This document shows positions 1-6,379 of a DNA stretch of 13,089 bases, in pieces. Within the stretch, counting starts at the first letter, position 1; every line of letters begins with the position of its first letter. Origin of the DNA: Lachnospiraceae bacterium (GTDB lineage Bacteria; Bacillota; Clostridia; Lachnospirales; Lachnospiraceae); contig DLZQ01000086.1 of assembly GCA_003447295.1 (NCBI GenBank), positions 1 to 13,089 on the forward strand, in the 5' to 3' direction. A program made the translations under genes and the position numbers. A model generated the notes under the pieces. The model saw only the letters and a list, made by a program, of their open reading frames with translations. It was not told the origin of the DNA and searched no databases.

Positions 1-120
1 GCAAAATATCTTTCATGGGATATGCTTTTCAAAAAATCATATTACGCAACAGCCAGAGATGAACTTGATAAAAACAAGGATTCCATGAACGAGCTTGAGG
101 GGATCGGAAAAAATTTATAA
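1..120 (+). CDS. C-terminal end of an unidentified protein (partial)
   Basis: The first frame is open from the window edge for 39 codons to a TAA at 118-120. The visible tail is charged and probably helical, ending in ELEGIGKNL, and has no motif I recognise. The gene runs in the same direction as the small genes that follow, and a 62-base gap with a good ribosome binding site separates it from the next start. The function cannot be assigned from this fragment; it could also be the end of a broken gene. The weak hairpin after it (TTTCAG at 134-139 pairing with CTGAAA at 149-154) has no T-run, so transcription may continue into the next gene. Confidence 0.55.
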   Translation, partial: AKYLSWDMLFKKSYYATARDELDKNKDSMNELEGIGKNL

Positions 121-150
121 AGCACGTTCCAAATTTCAGTTTATATAGCT

Positions 151-174
151 GAAAAATCGGAATTTATAGGAGGT
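151..174 (+). repeat. Shared 24-nt leader element, copy 1
   Basis: This stretch, which ends in the AGGAGGT ribosome binding site of the zinc-ribbon gene, matches 2861-2884 at 22 of 24 positions by eye. The other copy ends in the ribosome binding site of the lipoprotein gene. It contains GAAAAATCGGAATT. The two downstream genes are unrelated, so the match reflects shared non-coding sequence rather than gene homology. Confidence 0.6.
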
Positions 175-182
175 GAATTTTC

Positions 183-398
183 ATGAAATGTCCATATTGT
201 GGTGATGAAATGATAAGAGGATACCTAATGAGTTCACGAGACATTACTTTTGCAGTTGATAATCCGACAAAAGTTTTTTTTCGTATTAAAAAATCGGACG
301 ATCTGGAATTGAGTAAAGGTTCAGAAGGAATCCCTCATTGTGAAGCTTATCGTTGCAGTAGTTGCAAAAAGATTTTGATTGATTATGCAAATAGATAA
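183..398 (+). CDS. Small Cys4 zinc-ribbon protein (DUF6487/PF20097-like)
   Basis: A 71-residue protein starting CPYC (Cys3, Cys6) and ending with a CSSC pair (Cys58, Cys61), the layout of a small zinc ribbon that would bind one metal ion. An extra Cys53 lies just before the second pair. The middle (about residues 15-50) is hydrophilic with a short beta-like FAVDNPTKVFFRI stretch. The start is well supported by TAGGAGGTG about eight bases upstream. From memory this resembles the PF20097/DUF6487 proteins that are common in Firmicutes, whose function is unknown; that family call is a recollection and was not searched. It has no membrane segment or signal peptide and is presumably cytoplasmic. 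It sits in a run of small accessory genes, 39 bases before the methyltransferase. Confidence 0.8.
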   Translation: MKCPYCGDEMIRGYLMSSRDITFAVDNPTKVFFRIKKSDDLELSKGSEGIPHCEAYRCSSCKKILIDYANR

Positions 399-437
399 AT
401 CAGAATTTGTATTATTGAATAAAATGGGGATTTTGAT

Positions 438-1061
438 ATGAAAGACAAGGCAAACAAGGGTTATTGGCAACGACTTGCAAAAATATATGCACCTTTGATG
501 GAGTCAGATAAGAAATTTTATAATGCAATTTGCGGGTATATTAGAGATTATCTCAAACCTGATATGAACATATTAGAATTAGCTTGTGGAACAGGGCAAC
601 TATCTTTTCCACTGTCTGATTATACTAATAGTTGGACGGCAACCGATTTTTCGGAAAATATGATTGAGCAAGCAAAAAGGAGAGGCACAACAGAAAAACT
701 TCGTTTTTTCGTAGCGGATGCAACAGCACTTTCATACGAGGATGAAAAATTTGATTGTGTAGTAATTTCAAATGCACTGCACATTATGCCGGAGCCTGAA
801 AAAGCAATGCAGGAAATTCGTAGAGTATTAAAAAAAGATGGTATTTTGTATGCACCAACTTTCTTATGGGCAGAGAAAAATTCAAGTGGTTTACGAAAAC
901 GATTGATGTCTATTACAGGATTTAAAGCATACACAGAATGGAACAAGGGAAGTTTTTGCAAGTTTATATCGGATTATGGCTTTACAGTTGTCGAAATAGA
1001 TTTGGTGGATGGCGGTTTAGCTCCTGTTGGAGTTTTGATTGCGAAAAAAGCTAATTATTAA
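438..1061 (+). CDS. Class I SAM-dependent methyltransferase
   Basis: A 207-residue protein with a complete Rossmann methyltransferase fold. Motif I ELACGTGQ (47-54) binds S-adenosylmethionine, the acidic residue after strand 2 is Asp70 in ATDFSENM, motif II/III is FFVADATAL (90-98), and the VISNALHIMPEPEKAMQEI stretch (from 109) is the usual region following strand 4. The closing part, ILYAPTFLW and a C-terminal beta hairpin, fits the Methyltransf_11/25 type. The substrate cannot be read from sequence; relatives act on small molecules, quinones or lipids. The ribosome binding site is weak (GGGGA about eight bases before ATG). It follows the zinc-ribbon gene by 39 bases and precedes the GNAT gene by 47, probably in one transcription unit. 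Confidence 0.9.
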   Translation: MKDKANKGYWQRLAKIYAPLMESDKKFYNAICGYIRDYLKPDMNILELACGTGQLSFPLSDYTNSWTATDFSENMIEQAKRRGTTEKLRFFVADATALSYEDEKFDCVVISNALHIMPEPEKAMQEIRRVLKKDGILYAPTFLWAEKNSSGLRKRLMSITGFKAYTEWNKGSFCKFISDYGFTVVEIDLVDGGLAPVGVLIAKKANY

Positions 1062-1108
1062 ATTCGATTTGTATAGAACAGAAACTTGGAAGTTGGAGGT
1101 GTGACGAA

Positions 1109-1561
1109 ATGTCAATAGCATATAAGAGATTAACTGAAAATGAACTTGATATTTTTATTGAAATGAGAATAAATCAGTTAAGGGAAGAAGGTGCAAAAGA
1201 AGATATTGATTTAAAACCTGCTTTAAAAGATTATTATAAGCGTCATATGACAGACGGCACATTCGTATCTTGGATAGCTGTTGATGGGAGCAAGATAATC
1301 GGAACAAGCGGTATGTCTTTTGTTGAGAAGCCTCCATATTTCGGTTGCCCAAGCGGAAAAATGGGACTGTTATCAAGTATGTTTACCAATCCAGATTACA
1401 GACGGATGGGAATTGCAAAAGAGCTTTTGCACAGAGTTATAGAGGAAGCAAGAAAATATGGCTGCGGCACGATACAGATTACTGCTTCTGATATGGGCGT
1501 AAAATTATATACAGCATATGGATTTGTTCATAATGGTAATTTTATGCAATACAAACTATAA
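1109..1561 (+). CDS. GNAT family N-acetyltransferase
   Basis: A 150-residue GCN5-related acetyltransferase. The acetyl-CoA pyrophosphate-binding motif A is seen as MFTNPDYRRMGIAKELL, with the R/Q-x-x-G-x-G/A signature as RRMGIA (98-103). The preceding beta strands (WIAVDGSKIIGTSGMSF, 55-71) and the C-terminal VKLYTAYGF segment (motif B region) complete the fold. The length is normal for a single-domain GNAT. The ribosome binding site TTGGAGGTG lies eight to ten bases before ATG. The acceptor substrate is unknown; similar small GNATs acetylate antibiotics, amines or protein N-termini. It is the third of the closely spaced plus-strand genes, and a longer gap (182 bases) with a possible promoter follows. 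Confidence 0.9.
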   Translation: MSIAYKRLTENELDIFIEMRINQLREEGAKEDIDLKPALKDYYKRHMTDGTFVSWIAVDGSKIIGTSGMSFVEKPPYFGCPSGKMGLLSSMFTNPDYRRMGIAKELLHRVIEEARKYGCGTIQITASDMGVKLYTAYGFVHNGNFMQYKL

Positions 1562-1629
1562 GGAAAGCTCAAACTTGTAGAACCGAAAATACCAGTTGGA
1601 CGAATTGTAAAATCGAAATTGAACGATTA

Positions 1630-1658
1630 TTGACTACACATACAAAGATACATTGTAT
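1630..1658 (+). promoter_or_regulatory. Possible sigma-A promoter for the paralogous membrane-protein pair
   Basis: TTGACT (1630-1635) and TTGTAT (1653-1658) are separated by 17 bases in the 182-base gap after the GNAT gene, about 85 bases before the next start. The -35 box is good and the -10 box is poor. This is the only promoter-like pair I could see in the gap; the remainder holds no gene. Confidence 0.35.
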
Positions 1659-1743
1659 TTTAATAGTAATGAAACCTGCCTCGTGAGTACAACAGGAAAC
1701 ACCGTGCAGTTGTTGCATTTTATGTTTGAGTAAGGAGATTTTC

Positions 1744-2196
1744 ATGAGTGACGATATAAGAATAACTATAGCTTTAATTTGTGGTGCTGTTATTTTTGCT
1801 TGGCTATTTTTCTTTGTTTTTCTTAAAGGCAAAACAAAGGGAAATCAGCTAATGGCAAAAGCAAGACAAAGTGGATGTATAACCACAGGTAGGGTTGTAA
1901 AGAACGATTATAGAAGATTTACAGGTCCTGAGGGACGATACAGAAGTGAGATCGTAACCTATGAGTATTTTGTGGACGGAAAAAGATTTGAGAAGAAAAT
2001 CACATATACTGACACAGGAATTGTTGTTAATTATCCTAATCAGGTAGAAATTTTTTATGACAAAAACAATCCCTCAAAGTCGTTTGCAGATGTTGAATTA
2101 GGGCAGAACAAACAAAAGCAAACAGGATGTTATATGTCAATTGTAATTCCGATTATTGTAATCATATTAATATATAATTTATTGAAATTAGTATAA
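1744..2196 (+). CDS. Small two-TM membrane protein, DUF3592-like (paralog 1)
   Basis: A 150-residue protein with a hydrophobic segment at each end (about residues 8-27 and 130-147) and a soluble beta-rich domain between. The centre, TYEYFVDGKRFEKKITYTD followed by NQVEIFYDKNNPSKSF, matches my recollection of DUF3592 (PF12158) proteins, in which a YDPxNPS-like sequence is characteristic. The family function is unknown. I chose the ATG at 1744 because AAGGAG lies six bases before it; an in-frame TTG at 1726 would place that ribosome binding site inside the gene. A paralog with the same layout follows 48 bases downstream, and both end in the identical IYNLLKLV. Membrane location is inferred from the hydrophobic segments. 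Confidence 0.8.
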   Translation: MSDDIRITIALICGAVIFAWLFFFVFLKGKTKGNQLMAKARQSGCITTGRVVKNDYRRFTGPEGRYRSEIVTYEYFVDGKRFEKKITYTDTGIVVNYPNQVEIFYDKNNPSKSFADVELGQNKQKQTGCYMSIVIPIIVIILIYNLLKLV

Positions 2197-2208
2197 GAGA
2201 GGTCATTG
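2173..2208 (+). repeat. 36-nt direct repeat at paralog 3-prime end, copy 1
   Basis: This segment covers the last codons, stop codon and GAGAGGT of paralog 1 and recurs at 2689-2724 at the end of paralog 2 with 34 of 36 positions identical by eye. That is far closer than the remainder of the two genes. Confidence 0.75.
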
Positions 2209-2210
2209 AT

Positions 2211-2261
2211 ATGCAGTGGATAAAGAAAGAATGGGTACATAAAAATGAGCGAAGAAATTAG
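2211..2261 (+). other. Possible 16-codon leader ORF overlapping the start of paralog 2
   Basis: An ATG at 2211 follows GAGAGGTC with normal spacing and opens a 16-residue frame beginning MQWIKKEW and ending at a TAG (2259-2261), 17 bases inside paralog 2 in another frame. Paralog 2 has only a weak ribosome binding site of its own, so translation of this short frame could feed ribosomes to the ATG at 2245. No homolog is known to me, and it may be chance. Confidence 0.3.
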
Positions 2262-2712
2262 AAGTGCTATCGCTTTGATAGCTGGTGCATTAGTTTTGGT
2301 TGTATGTTATATAAAGATTTTTCTGAAAGGTCGTTCCTTTAATCAAAAGTTTATGGAAAAAGCAAAAAAGCAGGGGTGTTATACAACGGCTACGCTTATA
2401 GATAATAAGCTTAGATTAGGAAACGATGAATCTGGAAACGCAAACTTTAAAAATGATAGAATGAAATGCACCTATGAGTATAAAGTTAATGGTATTTCAT
2501 ATAAAAAGAAAATTACGTTTCAGTCACCAGGTATGGTAGCTGTAAAGTTCCCTTATACAATAACGGTTTATTATGATTCGAATAACCCTTCTAAGAGCGT
2601 TTGCAAGGAAGAAGCAAGTCAAGGATCACAGCGGACAGCTGGTTGTTTGGGAACAATAGCTTTTGTAGCTATCACATTTATTGTTATTTATAATTTGTTG
2701 AAATTAGTATAA
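2245..2712 (+). CDS. Small two-TM membrane protein, DUF3592-like (paralog 2)
   Basis: A 155-residue relative of the preceding protein, roughly 40% identical by eye. It has the same architecture: an N-terminal membrane segment (about 8-27), a conserved KAKKQGCYTTATLI region, a central CTYEYKVNGISYKKKITF block, YYDSNNPSKS, and a C-terminal membrane segment (about 132-150) ending in IYNLLKLV. The loop after residue 56 is about five residues longer than in paralog 1. No clear Shine-Dalgarno sequence precedes ATG 2245, and a short overlapping frame at 2211-2261 has a better one, so coupled translation is possible. Function unknown. The pair probably arose by duplication, or by capture of related cassettes. 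Confidence 0.8.
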   Translation: MSEEIRSAIALIAGALVLVVCYIKIFLKGRSFNQKFMEKAKKQGCYTTATLIDNKLRLGNDESGNANFKNDRMKCTYEYKVNGISYKKKITFQSPGMVAVKFPYTITVYYDSNNPSKSVCKEEASQGSQRTAGCLGTIAFVAITFIVIYNLLKLV

Positions 2713-2724
2713 GAGAGGTTATTG
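2689..2724 (+). repeat. 36-nt direct repeat at paralog 3-prime end, copy 2
   Basis: Second copy of the segment at 2173-2208, with differences only at A/G and C/T positions. It again spans the codons for the IYNLLKLV tail, the stop and a GAGAGGT sequence. Sequence similarity stops abruptly right after it. Confidence 0.75.
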
Positions 2725-2892
2725 GTAATCCGTGTTATTGCCGGTATTGCAAATAATATTAATCAGGCAGTAAAGCTTGGTAATTCACAGGGAAAGTTAT
2801 ATTACAGCGATATTGATAAACTGCAGAGCAGTCTGGATGATGTAAAGAATGTGCAGGATAGAAAAATCGGAATTCGTAGGAGGTATCGAAAA
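2722..2892 (+). pseudogene. Open coding-like stretch, possible gene remnant fused ahead of the lipoprotein
   Basis: The frame of the lipoprotein gene stays open upstream to a TTG at 2722 and reads as plausible protein (IRVIAGIANNINQAVKLG, then a helical DKLQSSLDDVKNVQ). It lies in front of a complete lipoprotein signal peptide, so it cannot be part of the exported product, and the natural start is the ATG at 2893. It may be the tail of a lost gene joined to the repeat at 2689-2724, or an ordinary leader that happens to be open. I recognise no family. Confidence 0.35.
2861..2884 (+). repeat. Shared 24-nt leader element, copy 2
   Basis: Matches 151-174 at 22 of 24 positions by eye and, like it, ends in the AGGAGGT ribosome binding site of the next gene. 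Confidence 0.6.
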
Positions 2893-3321
2893 ATGAATAG
2901 GAAAACTTTATTCTGTTTTCTGACAGCTTTGATAATGATTTTTGTTCTTGCCGGCTGTGGTGGAAAGAATAGTGGTGGGAATATTGACAATGTTCAAATT
3001 CCTGATTGGAAACCATCGGAAATATATTCAGACAGTGATATTGAGGCGGCTTTCCAAACAGTAAAAGACTATTTCGGCAACGAATTTGACGGCTGCACAC
3101 TGACAAAACTGTCCTATCCCGGAGATACATACGCCGATGAATTTTATGAATGGGCTGAACAATATGACGCGGATGAAGCAATCGTAATATTATCATCTTT
3201 CGATGTAGACTCATCAGGCGGGGATGGTTCGCTTAATCCGGATTCAACATATGATGATTGGAAATGGATTCTAATTAGGAATGACAGTGGGAATTGGGAA
3301 CATGTTGACCACGGGTATTAA
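2893..3321 (+). CDS. Small secreted lipoprotein of unknown function
   Basis: A 142-residue protein with a type II signal peptide: basic MNRK, a hydrophobic core (5-18) and lipobox LAGC with the lipidated Cys at 22, followed by a Gly/Ser/Asn linker. The mature domain starts near DWKPSEIYSDSDIEAAF and carries two acidic parts. A FDVDSSGGDGSLNP loop is followed by DDWKWILIRNDSGNWEHVDHGY, which looks like a final beta-hairpin. I have seen this kind of lipoprotein repeatedly in Lachnospiraceae, with no known role. ATG 2893 is chosen because TAGGAGGT lies about eight bases upstream and it opens the signal peptide; an upstream in-frame TTG at 2722 is rejected. The product should be anchored on the outer face of the membrane. 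Confidence 0.85.
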   Translation: MNRKTLFCFLTALIMIFVLAGCGGKNSGGNIDNVQIPDWKPSEIYSDSDIEAAFQTVKDYFGNEFDGCTLTKLSYPGDTYADEFYEWAEQYDADEAIVILSSFDVDSSGGDGSLNPDSTYDDWKWILIRNDSGNWEHVDHGY

Positions 3322-3377
3322 AGCGACAGATTCCAGTTTGCAGAATTAAGAAAATTGGTAATTGTGAGGAGAAAAGA

Positions 3378-3674
3378 ATGAATATAAAGCAATTTTGGAA
3401 AGCTGTTCTTGCTCAGGATGAGGAAGAAATCAGAAAATATTTCCACAAGGATGCCTATGTAAATTGGCATTGTACTAACGAACATTTTACTGTGGATGAA
3501 TATATTATTGCGAACTGTGAGTACCCTGGAGAATGGGACGGAATTATCGAACGGACAGAAATGGTAAATGAGTTAATTATCACCGTTACGCAAATCAGCC
3601 CTCACTACGATAGCAGGCGCCGAACCAACTATGCGCAAAAGACAAGTTTAACGAATAGTTCTGCAGGAAGATGA
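3378..3674 (+). pseudogene. NTF2/SnoaL-like protein, C-terminally truncated
   Basis: The first 73 or so residues, starting MNIKQFWKAVLAQDEEEIRKYF and continuing through HWHCTNE-like and EYPGEWDG segments to ELIITVTQIS, are typical of a small NTF2/SnoaL-like fold (residues shown here: VNWHCTNEHFTVDEYI). Complete relatives of this type run to about 115-130 residues, adding beta strands and a WADD-like tail. Here the sequence changes after ITVTQIS into a basic, unrelated stretch (SRRRTNYAQKTS) and stops at residue 98. I found no other frame that restores the fold downstream. The ribosome binding site GAGGAG is good, so a shortened product may be made. The break lies next to the join with the higher-GC core genes and looks like a deletion or recombination scar. 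Confidence 0.6.
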
Positions 3675-3709
3675 CTCTGTAACGCTTCATAAAGCTTGTT
3701 TCGTCTGTT

Positions 3710-4159
3710 TTAGCAGATTTCCGCGGAATCCAGCAATATGGTGAATGGGCCGTCATTTAGCAGGGATACTTTCATATCAGCACCAAAGATTCCTTTTTCT
3801 ACCTTGGGAATACTTTCGCGGCACCTGCTGATGATATATTCGTACAGTTCATTCGCCATATCCGGTTTGCCGGCGTTGATGAAGGACGGACGATTTCCTT
3901 TTTTGCAATCTGCGTACAGTGTAAATTGTGATACCAGCAACAATTCACCGTTAACGGCATGCAGATCCAGATTGGTCTTGCCCTGGGCATCTTCAAAGAT
4001 CCGCAGACCAAGAAGCTTTTTAATCATTTTATCGGCAATTTCCCTGGTGTCTGTCTCAGCCACGCCGATCAGCACCAGGAAGCCTTTGCTGATGCTACCG
4101 GTTACCTCACCATCTACCTTTACCTCTGCATGCTGTACTCGCTGTATTACAAATCGCAT
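3710..4159 (-). CDS. dtd: D-aminoacyl-tRNA deacylase
   Basis: A 149-residue DTD, the normal length. It hydrolyses D-amino acids (and glycine mischarged on tRNA-Ala) from tRNA, acting as a chiral proofreader in the cytoplasm. The two signature motifs are present: SQFTL (77-81), which supplies the catalytic pocket, and NDGPFT (135-140), which carries the cross-subunit Gly-cisPro motif of the homodimer. The N-terminal [17 protein letters not shown] is typical. The start lies only four bases after the stop of the upstream AI-2E-family gene, and the AGGAG ribosome binding site overlaps the last codons of that gene, so the two are co-transcribed and probably coupled. No clear terminator follows its stop. 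Confidence 0.97.
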   Translation of the reverse strand: MRFVIQRVQHAEVKVDGEVTGSISKGFLVLIGVAETDTREIADKMIKKLLGLRIFEDAQGKTNLDLHAVNGELLLVSQFTLYADCKKGNRPSFINAGKPDMANELYEYIISRCRESIPKVEKGIFGADMKVSLLNDGPFTILLDSAEIC

Positions 4160-4163
4160 CTGC

Positions 4164-5504
4164 CTACTTCTCTCCTACGTTTTTCTCTTCTTGATCTTTT
4201 TTATCCTGTTCAAAATCAACTTGATCTTTGATCTCATGGTCCCTTTGTAGCCTGGAATCCAACTGATGGAATCCTTCCTCATCAATATTCTTAAGATAAG
4301 AGTACTTTACAGTCTCTACCGGCAGATCCTTTTTCCGAAGAAACGTATTGACTACTGCCTTAATCGCCGCATAAATTACCGCAAAAATGGGCACACCGAC
4401 GATCATGCCAAGGATTCCGAACAATCCTCCGAATACCGTGATTGCAAAAATAACCCAAAATCCCGTAAGTCCTGTGGAATTGCCAAGGATCTTGGGACCT
4501 AAGAAGTTACCGTCAAACTGCTGTAATACCAGAATAAACAGTACAAAATAAACACAGTTTAGCGGATGCATCGGATCGACCACCAGGATCAGAATAGCAC
4601 TGGGAATCGCTCCCAGGTAGGGACCAAAGAAAGGAATAATATTCGTTACACCTACGATTACACTGACTAAAGCTGCATAAGGCGTCTGCAGTAAGGTGGT
4701 TCCGATAAAGCAAAGACATCCGATAATAATGGAATCTACGATTTTACCGCCAATGAATCCGATAAAAGTATTGTGGGTAAAACGAAAGCTTCTGATCAGA
4801 CGGTTTGCGGACTTCTGCTCAAAGAAAGCATATGCCATTTTCTTCGCCTGTCCGGCAAACTTTTCCTTGCTTGCCAGAACATAAATAGAAATAACAAATC
4901 CTATAATGAAATCCCACAGACCTTTCAGAATATTTATCACACTTAAGGATACTGTCATGAGCACTTGACTGGTCTTGGTCAGCACCGTGTTATTTAACCA
5001 GTTCTCCAGCTCTACGGAATATTTATCGATCAGTAAAGTAATCTGACTTCCCAACTCCGGATTATCATCCATGATCTTACTGATCCATTTTGTAAAGTTA
5101 CTGATATAGGTATCAAAATTAGATGCAATGTTTACAATACTGGGAACAATCTGCGAAAGCATCATAGCAACCAGACTGTAGATCAGGGCAATAAACAAAA
5201 ATGCTGTGATCAGAATGCCGATTCCACGAACAATGGAATTGCGCTTCTTATTTTCCTTCACCTTCATTTTCCGACACAAAGGGAATAACAGCTTTGTCTC
5301 TATATAATTCAATACCGGAGTCAACAGATATGCTGTCACCAGACCATATAACACGGGCATAAGAATTCCTGTGATCGTATGGAATCCTGATTTAATACTG
5401 TTCCCATGGAATAACAGATAATAGAAGCAGATACTGGCTGCAATAGTCAAAAATGCGGTCAGACCCCAACGAAAATACTTATTGTTTTTTAAGTCGTATT
5501 TCAT
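4164..5504 (-). CDS. AI-2E family transporter (PF01594)
   Basis: A 446-residue polytopic membrane protein with about eight membrane segments: roughly 13-32, 42-64, 92-118, 185-211 and several after 245. A long extracytoplasmic or peripheral part lies between 119 and 185. Family marks are [14 protein letters not shown] (288-301) and [14 protein letters not shown] (328-341). The C-terminal 60 residues are charged and soluble, ending in a Lys/Glu/Asp-rich tail. Members were named for proposed autoinducer-2 export, but others act as sodium/proton antiporters or on other substrates, so the substrate here is open. AAAGGTG lies six to seven bases before ATG. It is first in an operon with dtd and has its own promoter in the divergent gap with ttcA. 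Confidence 0.93.
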   Translation of the reverse strand: MKYDLKNNKYFRWGLTAFLTIAASICFYYLLFHGNSIKSGFHTITGILMPVLYGLVTAYLLTPVLNYIETKLLFPLCRKMKVKENKKRNSIVRGIGILITAFLFIALIYSLVAMMLSQIVPSIVNIASNFDTYISNFTKWISKIMDDNPELGSQITLLIDKYSVELENWLNNTVLTKTSQVLMTVSLSVINILKGLWDFIIGFVISIYVLASKEKFAGQAKKMAYAFFEQKSANRLIRSFRFTHNTFIGFIGGKIVDSIIIGCLCFIGTTLLQTPYAALVSVIVGVTNIIPFFGPYLGAIPSAILILVVDPMHPLNCVYFVLFILVLQQFDGNFLGPKILGNSTGLTGFWVIFAITVFGGLFGILGMIVGVPIFAVIYAAIKAVVNTFLRKKDLPVETVKYSYLKNIDEEGFHQLDSRLQRDHEIKDQVDFEQDKKDQEEKNVGEK

Positions 5505-5541
5505 TCAACTACACCTTTCTTCATAAAATCTTATCTCTTTT

Positions 5542-5570
5542 AATATACTATGGTTTTGACCTTACCACAA
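5542..5570 (-). promoter_or_regulatory. Predicted sigma-A promoter of the AI-2E transporter/dtd operon
   Basis: On the minus strand TTGTGG (5565-5570) and TATATT (5542-5547) are separated by 17 bases, about 37 bases ahead of the transporter start. The region between the divergent genes (5505-5647) otherwise holds only the opposing promoter. Confidence 0.55.
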
Positions 5571-5590
5571 GAAGAAATCTGTCGTTTTTG

Positions 5591-5619
5591 TTGAAAAAGA
5601 ATTCCCGGCAGTATAAAAT
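5591..5619 (+). promoter_or_regulatory. Predicted sigma-A promoter of ttcA/xer
   Basis: TTGAAA (5591-5596) and TAAAAT (5614-5619) are separated by 17 bases, about 28 bases before the ttcA start. It is back to back with the promoter of the opposing operon; the two -35 boxes are 20 bases apart. Confidence 0.6.
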
Positions 5620-5647
5620 AGATACCAGTAAAAGAATGGAGTTAACA

Positions 5648-6379
5648 ATGACATTACAAAAAGTATTGAGCCGTGTCAGACAGGCCGTGGATGACTATCA
5701 TATGATTGAAGAAGGCGACCGGATCGCCGTGGGAATCTCCGGCGGCAAGGATAGTCTTACTCTCCTGCTGGCTTTAAATGAACTCAGCAAATTTTATCCG
5801 AAGCATTTTACGCTTATTGCAGTAACGGTCGATCTTGGATTTGACAATCTGAATTTGGATAAAATCCGTACACTGTGTGCTGACAGAGACATCCCCTATA
5901 CTATAGTGAATACCTCCATTGCCAAAATCGTATTTGAAGATCGTAAGGAAGACAATCCCTGTTCCTTATGTGCCAAAATGCGAAAAGGAGCCTTAAACGA
6001 TGCCATCAAGGCTGCCGGATGTAACAAGATCGCATACGCACACCATGAGGATGACGTGGTGGAGACTATGATGCTGTCCCTCTTCTATGAAGGGCGTCTG
6101 CATACATTCTCTCCGGTAACTCATCTGGATAAAACAGACTTAACCGTGATAAGGCCTCTGATCTATATGCAGGAATCGGAAGTCATCGGCTTTGTGAACA
6201 AATATCAGATCCCTGTCGTAAAAAGTCCCTGTCCCGCCGACGGACATACCAGGCGGGAATATGTCAAAGAACTGCTTGGGCAACTTAATAGAGAGAATCC
6301 CGGCATCAAGAACCGTATCTTTACCGCGATTCAAAAAGGAAATATGGAAGGATGGACCGATTACTTTGGCAGTCATTAA
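5648..6379 (+). CDS. ttcA: TtcA-family tRNA 2-thiocytidine synthetase
   Basis: A 243-residue PP-loop ATPase. SGGKDS (31-36) is the ATP pyrophosphatase loop. The CxxC pair Cys105/Cys108 (NPCSLCAKMRKG) and Cys195 (KSPCPADG) match the three cysteines that hold the Fe-S cluster in TtcA. AHHEDDVVETMMLSLFYEGRL (131-151) is the conserved TtcA core helix. The enzyme adenylates cytidine 32 of certain tRNAs and replaces its oxygen with sulfur. I chose ATG 5648, six bases after GGAG; an ATG at 5636 or the longer open frame would place the predicted promoter close to or inside the gene. It is shorter than the E. coli protein, as is usual in Clostridia, and it overlaps the recombinase gene downstream. Confidence 0.9.
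   Translation: MTLQKVLSRVRQAVDDYHMIEEGDRIAVGISGGKDSLTLLLALNELSKFYPKHFTLIAVTVDLGFDNLNLDKIRTLCADRDIPYTIVNTSIAKIVFEDRKEDNPCSLCAKMRKGALNDAIKAAGCNKIAYAHHEDDVVETMMLSLFYEGRLHTFSPVTHLDKTDLTVIRPLIYMQESEVIGFVNKYQIPVVKSPCPADGHTRREYVKELLGQLNRENPGIKNRIFTAIQKGNMEGWTDYFGSH

Noticed and set aside
134..154. Hairpin after the first partial gene as a terminator
   Set aside because: The stem is only 6 bp with a 9-base loop and no T-run follows.
1726..1743. TTG at 1726 as the start of paralog 1
   Set aside because: AAGGAG at 1732-1737 is ideally placed for ATG 1744 and would be inside the gene if TTG were used.
1..3700. Integron with attC sites
   Set aside because: Junction motifs are far too short and there is no integron integrase; the recombinase at 6366-7454 is Xer-like and far from the block.
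3738..4250. Long plus-strand open frames opposite dtd and the transporter
   Set aside because: They mirror well-supported minus-strand genes and show no family features.
5453..5647. Longer ttcA frame beginning at 5453
   Set aside because: It would overlap the opposing transporter gene and both promoters; the family N-terminus begins at 5648.
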